DNA from: Pandoraea nosoerga
GTDB lineage: Bacteria > Pseudomonadota > Gammaproteobacteria > Burkholderiales > Burkholderiaceae
Direction of reading: 5' to 3'
DNA length: 64,000 nt
NCBI RefSeq assembly: GCF_902459585.1
Contig: NZ_CABPSC010000002.1
Coordinates: 403,966 to 467,965, forward strand
The notes below the pieces were generated by a model. It had not been told where the DNA came from, did not search any database, and saw only the letters and a program-made list of their open reading frames with translations. Both the position numbers and the translations under genes were made by a program. Shown in pieces: positions 45,754-55,845 of the stretch (positions are counted from its first letter, which is position 1; every line of letters begins with the position of its first letter).

Positions 45754-46266
45754 TTAGAAATGGAGTCCGAAGTACTCCGGGGCGCCGGCAAACCACTGCG
45801 GGCTCGACACGTTGGTCGCGAGCGCGTGATGCCAGACGGTCTGGTAAAGGCCGGTGAGACCCGCCCGGGGTCCGGTGATCAGTCCCGGTGCCGGATGCGC
45901 GACACCCGCATTGCCGAGCGTGCCGTTCAACGTCCGGCCGCTCACGATGATCGGCTCGGCCGCCCAGGCGCCCGCTTCTCCGAAGACGTCGTGCCACGGC
46001 GCCGGCGCGGCGCCGACGAGTGCAGGCGGTGGAGACCCGGGCGGCGCGAAGGCCGGCGCCCGGGCCGCACGCTTCGCGCGCGCAGCCCGGGACGGCCGGG
46101 CACCGTGCGTGACGCTGGCCGCCGTGGGCTTCTTGATGACCGGCGACCCCGGTGAACCCGGAGTCCCCGGCGGATTCGCGGCATGTGCCGATGCCGGTAT
46201 CCACACAGAACACAGCAACGCCAGCGCCATCATGGCGCCCATGAGGCGGGAGTGCGACTTCGTCAT
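45754..46266 (-). CDS. Secreted hypothetical protein with collagen-like and proline-rich stretches
   Basis: 170 residues starting MTKSHSRLMGAMM, with a Sec signal peptide ending near PASAHAA. Then a short GTPGSPGSP stretch, a basic Ala/Arg region (RAARAKRAARAPAF), and a C-terminal half with VGAAPAPWHDVFGEAGAWAAEPIIVSG and SSPQWFAGAPEYFGLHF. I do not recognise a family. Predicted periplasmic or exported. Monocistronic. Confidence 0.6.
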   Translation of the reverse strand: MTKSHSRLMGAMMALALLCSVWIPASAHAANPPGTPGSPGSPVIKKPTAASVTHGARPSRAARAKRAARAPAFAPPGSPPPALVGAAPAPWHDVFGEAGAWAAEPIIVSGRTLNGTLGNAGVAHPAPGLITGPRAGLTGLYQTVWHHALATNVSSPQWFAGAPEYFGLHF

Positions 46267-46823
46267 GACAACCTCGAGTGCCGGCGGTACGTCCCGCCTG
46301 TATCGCCCTACCTGCAGCAACTTTCGGGCCACTCAGGACAACCCTTTGATTCGTATGCACTTCCAACCTCACCGTTCGTGTCATGCCGGAGCGACGCCCG
46401 CGAAGTGTTTCAATTTGGAAACATCGACGTGCCGAGATGCCGTCGCAGCAATACGCCCTGAACGGCCTCGTGTGCCACCCATGCGCGCCGGGAAACACAG
46501 ATCGACTACCGACGCCTTCGATTCTCTGCCTGCACTCCCTGCGGGGCATTGATGCGCATCAACAAAAGCGCACACCCGTGCGAAAACCCCGATTGACGAA
46601 TCGGATCACGGACGAAAGTCGCAGCGCCGACCCATGCCGTGTAAGGAATTTCGGGAACGACGATCGGCGCAGTCCGAATCCTCGACGAACCGGCCGGCCG
46701 AGCCGGCGCGGCACGCCGCTCTCTGGCACAATCGCTCAACGTCAGCCATGGCGGCGCACTCGCGTCGAGGCGCGCACTCGTGCGAGCGAGCGTGGTGGGC
46801 CGCCAGACAACAAGGAGTCAGCA
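46267..46823. other. Non-coding region between the secreted protein gene and gor
   Basis: 557 bp with no gene I can support. It contains the divergent promoters of the two flanking genes. I see no strong regulator site. Confidence 0.4.
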
Positions 46824-48185
46824 ATGCCTCAGTTCGATGTGGATCTTTTCGTGATCGGCGCCGGTTCCGGCGGCGTGCGCGCGGCGCGCGTGGCGGCGCA
46901 GTACGGCGCGCGAGTAAAGGTAGCGGAGGAGTATCGCGTGGGCGGCACGTGCGTCATTCGCGGCTGCGTGCCGAAAAAGCTGCTCGTCTACGCGAGCCGG
47001 TTCGCCGACGAGTTCGAGGATGCCGCCGGCTTTGGCTGGCAAGTGCCCTCGCCCGCCTTCGACTGGAAGACGCTCATTGCGAACAAGGATCGCGAAATCG
47101 CCCGGCTCGAAGGCATCTATCGCACCAATCTCGAGCGCGCGGGCGCCCAACTCATCGAGGCGCGCGCCGTCGTCGAGGGCCCGCATACGGTCGTGCTGCC
47201 GGCCACGGGCGAGCGCATCACGGCGCGCAACATCCTGATCGCCACGGGCGGGCGTCCCGCCGACCAGCCGCATTTCGTGGGACGCGAGCACGCCATTTCG
47301 TCGAACGAAGTCTTCCATCTGGCCGCGCTGCCCGAGCGCATCACGATCATCGGCGGCGGCTACATCGCGATCGAGTTCGCGGCCGTCTTCGCGGGACTGG
47401 GCTCGAAGGTCACGCTCGTGCATCGCGGCCCGCACCTGCTGCGCGGCTTCGATGAAGACGTGCGCACCACGCTCGAAGCCGACTACAAGGCGCGCGGCAT
47501 CGAGATCCTGCTCGAGCGCACGGTAGCACGGGCGGACAAGGTGCAGGACCGGCTGCGCGTGACGCTGTGCGACGGTAGCACGCACGAGACGGATGTACTG
47601 CTCAGCGCGGCCGGGCGCGTGCCCTACACGCAGGGGCTCGGGCTGGCCGCGAGCGGCGTCGCCCTGAACGAGCGCGGCGCCGTGATGGTCGACGAGTTCT
47701 CGCGCACCAACGTACCGTCGATCTTCGCCGTGGGCGACGTGACCGACCGCGTGAACCTCACGCCGATGGCGATTCGCGAAGGCCAGGCGTTCGCGGACAC
47801 CGTGTTCGGCGAGCGGCCGACGCGCGTGGATCACAAGCTGATCCCGACGGCCGTCTTCGGCACGCCGGAGATCGGCGTCGTGGGTCTCACGGAGAGCGAA
47901 GCGCGGGCGCAATATGCGCAACTCAAGGTGTACAAGGCGAGCTTCCGCCCGCTCAAGGCGACCTTGTCGGGACGGCAGGAAAGGACACTGATGAAGTTGC
48001 TGGTGGACGGGGCGACCGACAAGATCGTCGGCGCGCACATGGTTGGCGACCACGCCGGCGAGCAGGTGCAGTTGCTCGGCATCGCGCTGTCGATGGGCGC
48101 GACCAAGGCGGACTTCGATCGCACGCTTGCCGTGCATCCGACGTCCGCCGAGGAGTGGGTCACGATGCGCACGCCCGTGGCGTGA
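46824..48185 (+). CDS. gor: Glutathione-disulfide reductase
   Basis: 453 residues. FAD-binding VIGAGSGGVRAARVAA, redox-active disulfide GGTCVIRGCVPKK (Cys43/Cys48), NADPH-binding GGGYIAIEFAAVFAGLGSKV with downstream HRG...LRGFDED, second FAD contact VPSIFAVGDVTDR, and the C-terminal catalytic His/Glu VHPTSAEEW. It reduces glutathione disulfide with NADPH and keeps the cytosol reduced. AAGGAG 6 nt before the ATG at 46824 fixes the start. Single gene, no partners nearby. Length is normal. Confidence 0.95.
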   Translation: MPQFDVDLFVIGAGSGGVRAARVAAQYGARVKVAEEYRVGGTCVIRGCVPKKLLVYASRFADEFEDAAGFGWQVPSPAFDWKTLIANKDREIARLEGIYRTNLERAGAQLIEARAVVEGPHTVVLPATGERITARNILIATGGRPADQPHFVGREHAISSNEVFHLAALPERITIIGGGYIAIEFAAVFAGLGSKVTLVHRGPHLLRGFDEDVRTTLEADYKARGIEILLERTVARADKVQDRLRVTLCDGSTHETDVLLSAAGRVPYTQGLGLAASGVALNERGAVMVDEFSRTNVPSIFAVGDVTDRVNLTPMAIREGQAFADTVFGERPTRVDHKLIPTAVFGTPEIGVVGLTESEARAQYAQLKVYKASFRPLKATLSGRQERTLMKLLVDGATDKIVGAHMVGDHAGEQVQLLGIALSMGATKADFDRTLAVHPTSAEEWVTMRTPVA

Positions 48186-48260
48186 AAGGGGTGGAGTCCG
48201 CGCCGCGTCCTCAAAAGGGCCTGACACCGGACACCGAAGCACCGGACCGCCGAACTGGCC

Positions 48261-49022
48261 TCAGCGGCCGAGCGGCACCTCACCGGCCGACGCCGAGCGC
48301 GTGCCGGGCACAGGGGGGTTGCTCTCGCCGCGATACGCGAACACGACGGAAAACTTGGTGGCACCGCCCTCATTGCGGCCGGCCGCGTGAAACAGACCGC
48401 TGTGGAACAGGACGACGTCTCCCTGAGCGAGCTCGACCTGCCTGCCGCGAGCGACGAGCGACTGATTGTCCGGTTCGTCCGGACGAAGGAAATCGAGCGC
48501 GTCGAGCTGGTGCGGCTGGAGCTGTTCGCGATGCGAGCCCGGGATGAAGCGCAACGCACCGTTTTCGCGGGTTTCCGGCCCAAGCGCGAGCCACACCGAG
48601 ACGAGCGAATTGTGCGGAAACGACCAGTAGCGGATGTCGCGATGCCAGCCAGTGGCCGTACCGAAGTGCGGATGCTTGGTCATCACGCAGTTATGGTGCG
48701 CCAGCGTGAGCACGACGTTTTCGCCGAAGATCTGCGCCAGCGACTCGACGAGGTCCGGGCGCGTCGCCCAGCGGCGCAATGTATCTGCCCGGTCGTAGGC
48801 CTTGAGCAGGCGCCGCACGGTTTGTCCGCCTTCGGCCTCGCGCGAGGCCGGCGCGCCGGCATAGCCCACGTCCGCCTCGAATTCGAGCGGCCCCGACGCC
48901 GCTGCCAATTGCGCTCGCGCGTCGGCGAGCATGGCCTCGCACTCGGCCTGCGCGACATAGCGCGGGAGGATCAGATAACCGTCGTTACGGAACGTGTCGA
49001 GTTGCGATGCGGTAAGCGCCAT
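48261..49022 (-). CDS. Phytanoyl-CoA dioxygenase (PhyH)-family protein
   Basis: 253 residues from ATG 49022. Fe(II)/2-oxoglutarate-dependent oxygenase fold: HRD in TGWHRDIRYW (first His and Asp ligand), distal His in LFHSGLFHAAGRNEGG and the 2-oxoglutarate-binding Arg region just after. Other conserved pieces are FIPGSHREQL and QGDVVLFHSGLFH. Substrate unknown; members hydroxylate lipids, osmolytes or natural products. No biosynthetic neighbours help. A GTG at 49097 would add 25 residues but has no support. Convergent with gor. Confidence 0.85.
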   Translation of the reverse strand: MALTASQLDTFRNDGYLILPRYVAQAECEAMLADARAQLAAASGPLEFEADVGYAGAPASREAEGGQTVRRLLKAYDRADTLRRWATRPDLVESLAQIFGENVVLTLAHHNCVMTKHPHFGTATGWHRDIRYWSFPHNSLVSVWLALGPETRENGALRFIPGSHREQLQPHQLDALDFLRPDEPDNQSLVARGRQVELAQGDVVLFHSGLFHAAGRNEGGATKFSVVFAYRGESNPPVPGTRSASAGEVPLGR

Positions 49023-49106
49023 GGCGGTCGGCGAAGCAGGCGGGAAATGGCTGGTTGGCGAAAGATTCGACGATGAAACGGTGGACAGCGTGATCACGCG
49101 GCCGAC

Positions 49107-49463
49107 TCAGGCAGCGCGTTTGCGTCGTCGGGGCGCAAGCTCGGCGGCCGGCTTGGGGTCGGGCTGCGGCACGTCCGTCCCCGGCAGCGTAGCCTGCGGG
49201 TTGCCGGCAGGACGCGGCGTGTCGACTACGCTGCGCAGACGGTCCAGTTCACGCGTGAGTTTCGCCAACTGGTATTCGAGCTGGCAATTGCGGCGGTACA
49301 ACGTGCGCATCTTCTGGCTGAGCGCCTGCGTCTGCGTCCAGTACTCCGGATACATGACGAATCGCCCATCCGGACGCTCGACGACGCCCAGCCCGCTCTG
49401 TCCCATCACGTCGATGGTCTCCAGCGCGTAGCGTCGAACTTTTTTTACCGTACCTGCCGCCAT
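49107..49463 (-). CDS. Small hypothetical coiled-coil protein
   Basis: 118 residues from ATG 49463 (MAAGTVKKVRRYALET) with AGGAA upstream. Central helix rich in Leu/Arg/Gln (TQTQALSQKMRTLYRRNCQLEYQLAKLTRELDRLRSVV) predicts a coiled coil, and the C-terminal tail is Pro/Ala/Arg-rich (AAELAPRRRKRAA). No family recognised; a nucleic-acid- or protein-binding role is a guess. Confidence 0.6.
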   Translation of the reverse strand: MAAGTVKKVRRYALETIDVMGQSGLGVVERPDGRFVMYPEYWTQTQALSQKMRTLYRRNCQLEYQLAKLTRELDRLRSVVDTPRPAGNPQATLPGTDVPQPDPKPAAELAPRRRKRAA

Positions 49464-49646
49464 TGATTTCCTACAGTCCCTGCCTGAGAGAGTCAGGCGC
49501 GGCATTTTGCCACGAATTCGGCCCGGCCGGGCGGCAAACCCGCGCCGGGCCGGCTATTTATTTTCGGCCGTCGGCCCCGTGCGGCGGGGCTGTGCGGCGG
49601 ATCTGTCCGGAATAGCACCCGATCGGCCGCCTTTGTGCCGCCATCG

Positions 49647-49913
<267 letters not shown>

Positions 49914-49989
49914 TCACGCCCGGTGCGCGACCGTTCCCCACACTATACCGCGAGCAGCGTACCTCGGCGTGAGCTGCCGGCGCCGCCGC

Positions 49990-50232
49990 TCAGGAAACCG
50001 GGCCGGCGGGCGCCAGGCGTTCGCGGTGGCGGGACAGCGCCTCGCGCACGAGCGCGTGCATGGCGTCGGCGGCGGGGGTGTCGGCCATCGCCAGAATGTG
50101 GGCGCGCATGCGCGGGTCCCAGAACTTGCGCAGATGCGCAGCGACTTCGGCCACCGCTTCCTCGCGATCCGGCAGGGACTCGAAGAAGTCGGCAATGCGA
50201 TTGGCCATGCGCACGAGGTTGTTGCCGTCCAT
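49990..50232 (-). CDS. fdsD: Formate dehydrogenase delta subunit FdsD
   Basis: 80 residues, normal for FdsD: NNLVRMANRIADFFESLPDREEAVAEVAAHLRKFWDPRMR. A small helical subunit/accessory factor of the soluble NAD-dependent formate dehydrogenase, needed for stability or cofactor loading. Last gene of the fds operon, 76 bp after fdhD. Confidence 0.93.
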   Translation of the reverse strand: MDGNNLVRMANRIADFFESLPDREEAVAEVAAHLRKFWDPRMRAHILAMADTPAADAMHALVREALSRHRERLAPAGPVS

Positions 50233-50308
50233 CGGAAATCTCGCTCCTGGGGGTTATGCTGCCAGCGTTGTCAGCGCTATCCGTGTTCTCGGTACTTGGG
50301 AGCCGGAC

Positions 50309-51259
50309 TCAGCCGCCGCGCTCAAGCGCCGCACCGCCGGTATAGATGACGCATTGCTCACCGCGCACGAAGCCCACGAGCGTGAGGCCGGCAGCGCTCG
50401 CCGTGCGCACGGCCAGGGCGGTGGCGGCCGACACGGCGGCGACCATCGGAATGCCGACCTGCGCGGCCTTTTGCACGATCTCGACGCTGGCCCGGCTCGT
50501 CATCAGGACGAAGCCGGCGTCCAAGCGTAGATCCTGCCGCGCGAGTGCGCCAATGAGCTTGTCGAGCGCGTTATGGCGCCCCACGTCCTCGCGCAGGCAC
50601 AGGATTTCGCCGTGCGGCGAGCACCACGCCGCGCCATGAACGGCGCCGGTCACGGCGTTGAGCCGCTGATGCGCCGCCAGACCGGCGTGTGCGGCGGCCA
50701 GCGCCGCGTGCGAAACCCGCAGCGGCTCGCCGGCCGCCGGCAACGGGCGCAGGACCTGATCGAGACTCTCCGTGCCGCACAGGCCGCAGCCGGTGCGCCC
50801 GGTCAGGTTGCGGCGGCGTTCCTTGAGGCCGGCAAAGGCGCGCGACGACACCTCGAGATGGGCGGTGATGCCCTGCGTCGTTGCCGAGACGTCCACGCCA
50901 TAGCATTCGCGGCGATCATTCAGAATCCCTTCGGACAGCGCAAAGCCGACGGCGAAGTCCTCGATGTCGGCCGGGCTCGCGAGCATCACCACGTGCGAGA
51001 TGCCATTGAATTCCAACGCCACCGGGACTTCCTCCGCGAGCTCGTCGCTCGCGTGTTGCCAGGCGCCGTGCCGAAAGCGACGCACGTCGAAAGACGCATG
51101 CGTCGTGAAACGCTCGGGGTCGAGCGCGGCAGGCGCCACGTCGCACGAGGCGCCCACCGCGTTCATGGTGCTCATGGTCCCCGCGAGCCCATTGCCGTGC
51201 GGCTCGCCATCGAGAAAAGTGTCGCGACCGGCGGCCCGGTCGCGCAAGGGGTTGGACAT
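50309..51259 (-). CDS. fdhD: FdhD sulfurtransferase for formate dehydrogenase
   Basis: 316 residues. Redox-active GRTGCGLCGTESL (CxxC) mobilises sulfur from the cysteine desulfurase onto the molybdenum bis-MGD cofactor before insertion into FdsA. Other conserved segments: FNGISHVVMLASPADIEDFAVGFALSEGI, EDVGRHNALDKLIG and SRASVEIVQKAA. Sits between fdsA and fdsD, 30 bp after fdsA; this order (G-B-A-C-D) is the known fds operon. The start at ATG 51259 follows a TTG-ACG that I do not use. Confidence 0.94.
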   Translation of the reverse strand: MSNPLRDRAAGRDTFLDGEPHGNGLAGTMSTMNAVGASCDVAPAALDPERFTTHASFDVRRFRHGAWQHASDELAEEVPVALEFNGISHVVMLASPADIEDFAVGFALSEGILNDRRECYGVDVSATTQGITAHLEVSSRAFAGLKERRRNLTGRTGCGLCGTESLDQVLRPLPAAGEPLRVSHAALAAAHAGLAAHQRLNAVTGAVHGAAWCSPHGEILCLREDVGRHNALDKLIGALARQDLRLDAGFVLMTSRASVEIVQKAAQVGIPMVAAVSAATALAVRTASAAGLTLVGFVRGEQCVIYTGGAALERGG

Positions 51260-51289
51260 CGTCAAACACGGACTCCGGAAAGCGCCGCC

Positions 51290-54175
51290 CTACTTCGCCG
51301 GAACCGGCTCGGAGGGGTTGCGGGCCGCATCGAGCAACTCGAGCTGCTTGCGGTTGAACGTCGAATATTTCGCCTGCCACGCGGACGGCTGCACCACGGG
51401 CAGCACCTGCACCGCCGTGACCTTGTACTCGGGACAGTTGGTCGCCCAGTCCGAGTTGTCGGTCGTGATGACGTTCGCTCCCGACTCGGGAAAGTGGAAC
51501 GTCGTATACACCACGCCGGGCTGCATGCGCTCGCTGATCGATGCGCGCAACACCGTCTCGCCCGCGCGGCTGCGAATGCCGACCCAGTCGTTGTCCTTGA
51601 TGCCGCGCTCCTGAGCGTCGTGCGGATGGATCTCGAGCCGGTCCTCGTCGTGCCAGTGGACGTTGTGCGTGCGGCGCGTCTGCGCCCCCACATTGTATTG
51701 CGAGAGGATGCGCCCCGTGGTGAGCAGCAGCGGGTAGCGCGGTGTGACCTTTTCGTCGGTCGGCACGTAGCGCGTGATGATGAAACGCCCCTTGCCGCGC
51801 ACGAAACCATCCACGTGCATGATCGGCGTGCCCTCGGGCGCCTCCTCGTTGCACGGCCACTGCAGGCTGCCCAGGCGGTCGAGCTTCTCGTAGCTCACGC
51901 CCCGGAATGTCGGCGTAAGCCGCGCGATCTCGTCCATGATCTCCGACGGATGCGAGTACGGCATGTCGTAGCCGAGTCGCTTGGCCAGCGCGATCGTCAC
52001 TTCCCAGTCCGCCATGCCCGGCACCGGCGCCATCACGCGGCGCACGCGCGAGATACGGCGCTCGGCGTTGGTAAACGTGCCGTCCTTCTCCAGGAACGTC
52101 GTGCCAGGCAGCAGCACATGCGCGTACTTGGCCGTCTCGTTCAGGAAGATGTCCTGCACCACGATGCACTCCATGGCCTGCATCGCCGCGGCCACATGCT
52201 GCGTATTGGGGTCGGACTGGACGATGTCCTCGCCCTGGCAGTACAGCCCCTTGAAGCTGCCGTGGATCGCCGCGTCGAACATGTTCGGAATGCGCAGCCC
52301 CGGCTCGGCCTGCAGCGTCACGCCCCAGGCCGCTTCGAATTCCCCGCGCACCAGCGAGTCCGCAACATGCCGATACCCCGGCAGCTCGTGCGGGAACGAC
52401 CCCATGTCGCACGAGCCCTGCACGTTGTTCTGCCCGCGCAGCGGATTGACGCCGACGCCCTCGCGCCCCACGTTGCCTGTCGCCATCGCCAGGTTGGCAA
52501 TGCCCATGACCGTGGTCGAGCCCTGTGCATGCTCGGTCACGCCCAGGCCGTAGTAAATCGCCGCATTGCCGCCTGTCGCGTACAGGCGCGCCGCGCCGCG
52601 GATCTGCTCGGCGTCCACGCCTGTCACGACGGCGACGGCTTCGGGCGAGTTCTCGGGCTGTGCCACGAATTCGCGCCACTGCGCGAACGCACGGTCTTCG
52701 CAGCGCTCGGCGATGAACGCCTCATCGAGCAGTCCCTCGGTGACGATCACGTGCGCAAGGGCGTTGATCATCGCCACGTTGGTACCCGGGCGCAACGGCA
52801 GATGGAACGCCGCCAGGATGTGCGGGCCGTCGACGATGTCGATGCGCCGCGGATCGATCACGATGAGCTTCGCGCCCTCGCGCACGCGGCGCTTGAGCCG
52901 CGAGGCGAACACGGGATGGCCGTCGGTCGGGTTCGCCCCCATCACAAGAATCACGTCCGAATGCTCGATCGATTTGAACGTCTGCGTGCCGGCCGACTCA
53001 CCGAGCGTCTGCTTGAGCCCGTAGCCCGTCGGCGAATGACACACGCGCGCGCAGGTGTCGACGTTGTTGTTGCCGAACGCCGCGCGCACGAGTTTCTGCA
53101 CCAGATACGTCTCCTCGTTCGTGCAGCGCGAAGACGTGATGCCGCCAATGGCGTCGCGCCCGTACTTCGCCTGAATACGGCGAAATTCCGAGGCGGCGTA
53201 GTCGAGTGCCTCGTCCCACGACACTTCGCGCCACGGGTCGGTGATCCGGCGGCGGATCATCGGCTTGGTGATGCGCTCCTTGTGCGTGGCGTACCCCCAC
53301 GCGAAGCGGCCCTTCACGCAGGCGTGGCCCTCGTTGGCGCGGCCGTCCTTGTACGGCGTCATGCGCACGACCTCGCCCCCCTTCATTTCGGCCTTGAAGG
53401 CGCAGCCCACGCCGCAGTAAGCGCACGTCGTCACGACGGCGTGCTCTGGCTGGCCCATCTCGATGACGGTCTTCTCCTGCAGCGTCGCGGTCGGGCACGC
53501 GGCCACGCACGCACCGCACGAGACGCACTCGGAGTCCATGAACGGCTGGTCCTGACCGGCCGAGACGCGCGCCTCGAAGCCACGCCCCGAGATCGTGAGC
53601 GCGAAGGTGCCCTGCGTCTCCTCGCAGGCGCGCACGCAGCGGTTGCACACGATGCACTTCGACGGATCATAAGTGAAATACGGGTTTGACTCGTCTTTCG
53701 CGCTGTGCAGATGGTTCTCGCCGTCGAAGCCGTAGCGCACCTCGCGCAGCCCCGTCACGCCGGCCATGTCCTGCAGCTCGCAGTCGCCGTTGGCCGCGCA
53801 CGTCAGACAGTCGAGCGGGTGATCGGAGATGTAGAGCTCCATCACGTTGCGGCGCAGCGCCTGTAGCTTGGGCGATTGCGTGCGCACCTTCATGCCCGGC
53901 TCCACCGGTGTGGTGCACGACGCGGGATAACCGCGGCGTCCCTCGATCTCGACCAGACACAGCCGGCAGGAGCCGAACGGCTCCAGTGAATCCGTTGCGC
54001 AGAGTTTGGGGATGTTGACGTCGCTGCCCGCCGCGGCGCGCATGATCGACGTGCCGGCCGGCACGGTCACCGCCTGACCATCGATCTCGAGCGTGACGCT
54101 CGTCTCGCTCTGACGCAGCGGCGTCCCCATGTCCCGGTCGTGGCCCGGCCTGACGTATGCGTTCGGATGAATCAT
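51290..54175 (-). CDS. fdsA: NAD-linked formate dehydrogenase, molybdenum alpha subunit
   Basis: 961 residues. N-terminal [2Fe-2S] domain (Cys59, Cys70, Cys73, Cys87), a His/Cys [4Fe-4S] region (DHPLDCLTCAANGDCELQ), two ferredoxin clusters (CIVCNRCVRACEE; CVSCGACVAACP), and the molybdopterin part with CAYCGVGCAFKAE [4Fe-4S] and active-site Cys in ARVCHSPTGYG (about residue 379). It oxidises formate to CO2 at Mo and sends electrons through the clusters to FdsB/NAD; the reaction is reversible. AGGGAGG precedes ATG 54175. 29 bp after fdsB. Full length. Confidence 0.96.
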   Translation of the reverse strand: MIHPNAYVRPGHDRDMGTPLRQSETSVTLEIDGQAVTVPAGTSIMRAAAGSDVNIPKLCATDSLEPFGSCRLCLVEIEGRRGYPASCTTPVEPGMKVRTQSPKLQALRRNVMELYISDHPLDCLTCAANGDCELQDMAGVTGLREVRYGFDGENHLHSAKDESNPYFTYDPSKCIVCNRCVRACEETQGTFALTISGRGFEARVSAGQDQPFMDSECVSCGACVAACPTATLQEKTVIEMGQPEHAVVTTCAYCGVGCAFKAEMKGGEVVRMTPYKDGRANEGHACVKGRFAWGYATHKERITKPMIRRRITDPWREVSWDEALDYAASEFRRIQAKYGRDAIGGITSSRCTNEETYLVQKLVRAAFGNNNVDTCARVCHSPTGYGLKQTLGESAGTQTFKSIEHSDVILVMGANPTDGHPVFASRLKRRVREGAKLIVIDPRRIDIVDGPHILAAFHLPLRPGTNVAMINALAHVIVTEGLLDEAFIAERCEDRAFAQWREFVAQPENSPEAVAVVTGVDAEQIRGAARLYATGGNAAIYYGLGVTEHAQGSTTVMGIANLAMATGNVGREGVGVNPLRGQNNVQGSCDMGSFPHELPGYRHVADSLVRGEFEAAWGVTLQAEPGLRIPNMFDAAIHGSFKGLYCQGEDIVQSDPNTQHVAAAMQAMECIVVQDIFLNETAKYAHVLLPGTTFLEKDGTFTNAERRISRVRRVMAPVPGMADWEVTIALAKRLGYDMPYSHPSEIMDEIARLTPTFRGVSYEKLDRLGSLQWPCNEEAPEGTPIMHVDGFVRGKGRFIITRYVPTDEKVTPRYPLLLTTGRILSQYNVGAQTRRTHNVHWHDEDRLEIHPHDAQERGIKDNDWVGIRSRAGETVLRASISERMQPGVVYTTFHFPESGANVITTDNSDWATNCPEYKVTAVQVLPVVQPSAWQAKYSTFNRKQLELLDAARNPSEPVPAK

Positions 54176-54204
54176 GTGTCGTCCTCCCTGCCCGCGCCGA
54201 TGCG

Positions 54205-55845
54205 TCAGGCGGCTTCGGCGCATCCGGCGCCATCGGGCAGACCGAAGTCCGCCGGGAAATGTTCGAGCGCCGAGCGCACCGGGAACGGCGTCATGCCGCC
54301 CATGGCGCACAGCGATCCCGAGACCATCGTGTCGCACAGGTCGTGCAGCAGCTTCACCTGCCGCGCGGAAGTGTCGCCGCGGCGGATCCGTTCGATCACC
54401 TCGACACCGCGCGTCGAGCCGATACGGCACGGTGTGCACTTGCCGCACGACTCGAGCGCACAGAACGCCATCGCGTAGCTCGCGAGCCCCGCCATGTCCG
54501 CCGTGTCGTCATGCACCACCACGCCGCCGTGGCCCACTACCGCGCCGAGCGCGGCATACGCCTCGTAGTCGAGCGGGACATCCCATTGCGCTGGCGGCAA
54601 GTAGGCGCCCAGCGGGCCGCCGACCTGAATGGCCTTGGCCGGACGACCGCTCGCCGTGCCGCCGCCGAACTCGTCGAGCAAGGTATTGAGCGTCACGCCG
54701 AACGCCAGCTCCACCAGTCCGCCGCGGCGGACGTTGCCCGCGAGCTGCACCGCCAGGGTGCCCTGCGAGCGACCCACGCCGTATTCGCGATAGGCCTGTG
54801 CGCCATGCGCGAAGATGAATGGCACGCTGGCGAGCGTGATGACGTTATTGATGAGCGTCGGCGCACCGAACAGGCCGCGCAGCGCGGGAATCGGCGGCTT
54901 CGCGCGCACCACGCCGCGCTTGCCCTCGAGGCTCTCGAGCAGCGCTGTCTCTTCGCCGCAGATATAGGCGCCGGCCGCTTTCGCCACGCGCATCTCACAC
55001 GGTCGGCCCGACCCGAGCACGTCATCGCCGAGCCAGCCTTCGCGGCGCGCGATGGCGATGGCGGCCTCGAGCGCGGCGATGGCGTGCGGGTATTCGCTGC
55101 GCACGTAGATGATGCCCTCGCTCGCCCCGACGGAAAGCGCCGCGATGATCATCCCCTCGATCAGCACGAACGGATCGCTCTCCATGATCAGGCGATCGGC
55201 GAACGTGCCAGAGTCACCCTCGTCCGCATTGCAGACGACATACTTGCGCGGCGCCTGTGCGCGGCTCACCGTGCGCCATTTGATGCCCGCGGGAAACGCC
55301 GCGCCGCCGCGCCCGCGCAGGCCCGAGTCGAGCACCATCTGGCACGCGGCCTGCGCGTCGAGCGCCAGGCAGGCTCGCAGGCCCGCGAGGCCGCCGTGCG
55401 CCTCGTAATCGGCCGGATCGAGCGGATTCGTCACGCCAACGCGCGCGAACGTCAGACGCTGCTGACGCGCAAGATAGGGAATCGCATCGACCACGCCCAC
55501 GCACGCCGGCAAAGCGGCGCCCCAACTGCCGTCGGGCGTCTGTCCGGACGGGACTTGCGCGGCCTCTTGCACGGCGCGCGCCGGCCATCCGCCGTCGAAC
55601 AACGCGCTCACCTGAGCGGCCTGCACGTTGCTGTAGCCGATGCGCCCTGCCGGCGTCTCGACTTCGACTAGCGGCTCGAGCCAGAACAGGCCGCGCGAGC
55701 CGTTGCGCACGATATCGACCGCGACGCCGCGCCGGGCCGCTTCCCTGGCGACAGCCGCCGCCAGCCGATCGGCGCCCACCGCGAGCGCGGCCGAATCGCG
55801 CGGAATGTAGATGCGGTACGTCGTGCGTGCGCCGGCCTCAGACAT
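54205..55845 (-). CDS. fdsB: NAD-linked formate dehydrogenase, flavin/NADH subunit
   Basis: 546 residues. An N-terminal thioredoxin-like [2Fe-2S]-fold extension, then the NuoF core: GLRGRGGAAFPAGIKW (NADH site), FMN-binding CNADEGDSGTFADR and ICGEETALLESLEG, and the C-terminal [4Fe-4S] ESCGKCTPCR...LCDTMVSGSLCAMGG. Transfers electrons from FdsA to NAD. Overlaps fdsG by 8 nt, ensuring coupled translation. Confidence 0.95.
   Translation of the reverse strand: MSEAGARTTYRIYIPRDSAALAVGADRLAAAVAREAARRGVAVDIVRNGSRGLFWLEPLVEVETPAGRIGYSNVQAAQVSALFDGGWPARAVQEAAQVPSGQTPDGSWGAALPACVGVVDAIPYLARQQRLTFARVGVTNPLDPADYEAHGGLAGLRACLALDAQAACQMVLDSGLRGRGGAAFPAGIKWRTVSRAQAPRKYVVCNADEGDSGTFADRLIMESDPFVLIEGMIIAALSVGASEGIIYVRSEYPHAIAALEAAIAIARREGWLGDDVLGSGRPCEMRVAKAAGAYICGEETALLESLEGKRGVVRAKPPIPALRGLFGAPTLINNVITLASVPFIFAHGAQAYREYGVGRSQGTLAVQLAGNVRRGGLVELAFGVTLNTLLDEFGGGTASGRPAKAIQVGGPLGAYLPPAQWDVPLDYEAYAALGAVVGHGGVVVHDDTADMAGLASYAMAFCALESCGKCTPCRIGSTRGVEVIERIRRGDTSARQVKLLHDLCDTMVSGSLCAMGGMTPFPVRSALEHFPADFGLPDGAGCAEAA

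Noticed and set aside
46267-46823. Small proteins in the long gap before gor
   Set aside because: Reading frames there are short, lack ribosome sites and have no protein-like features; an OxyR-type site was also considered but no convincing match was seen.
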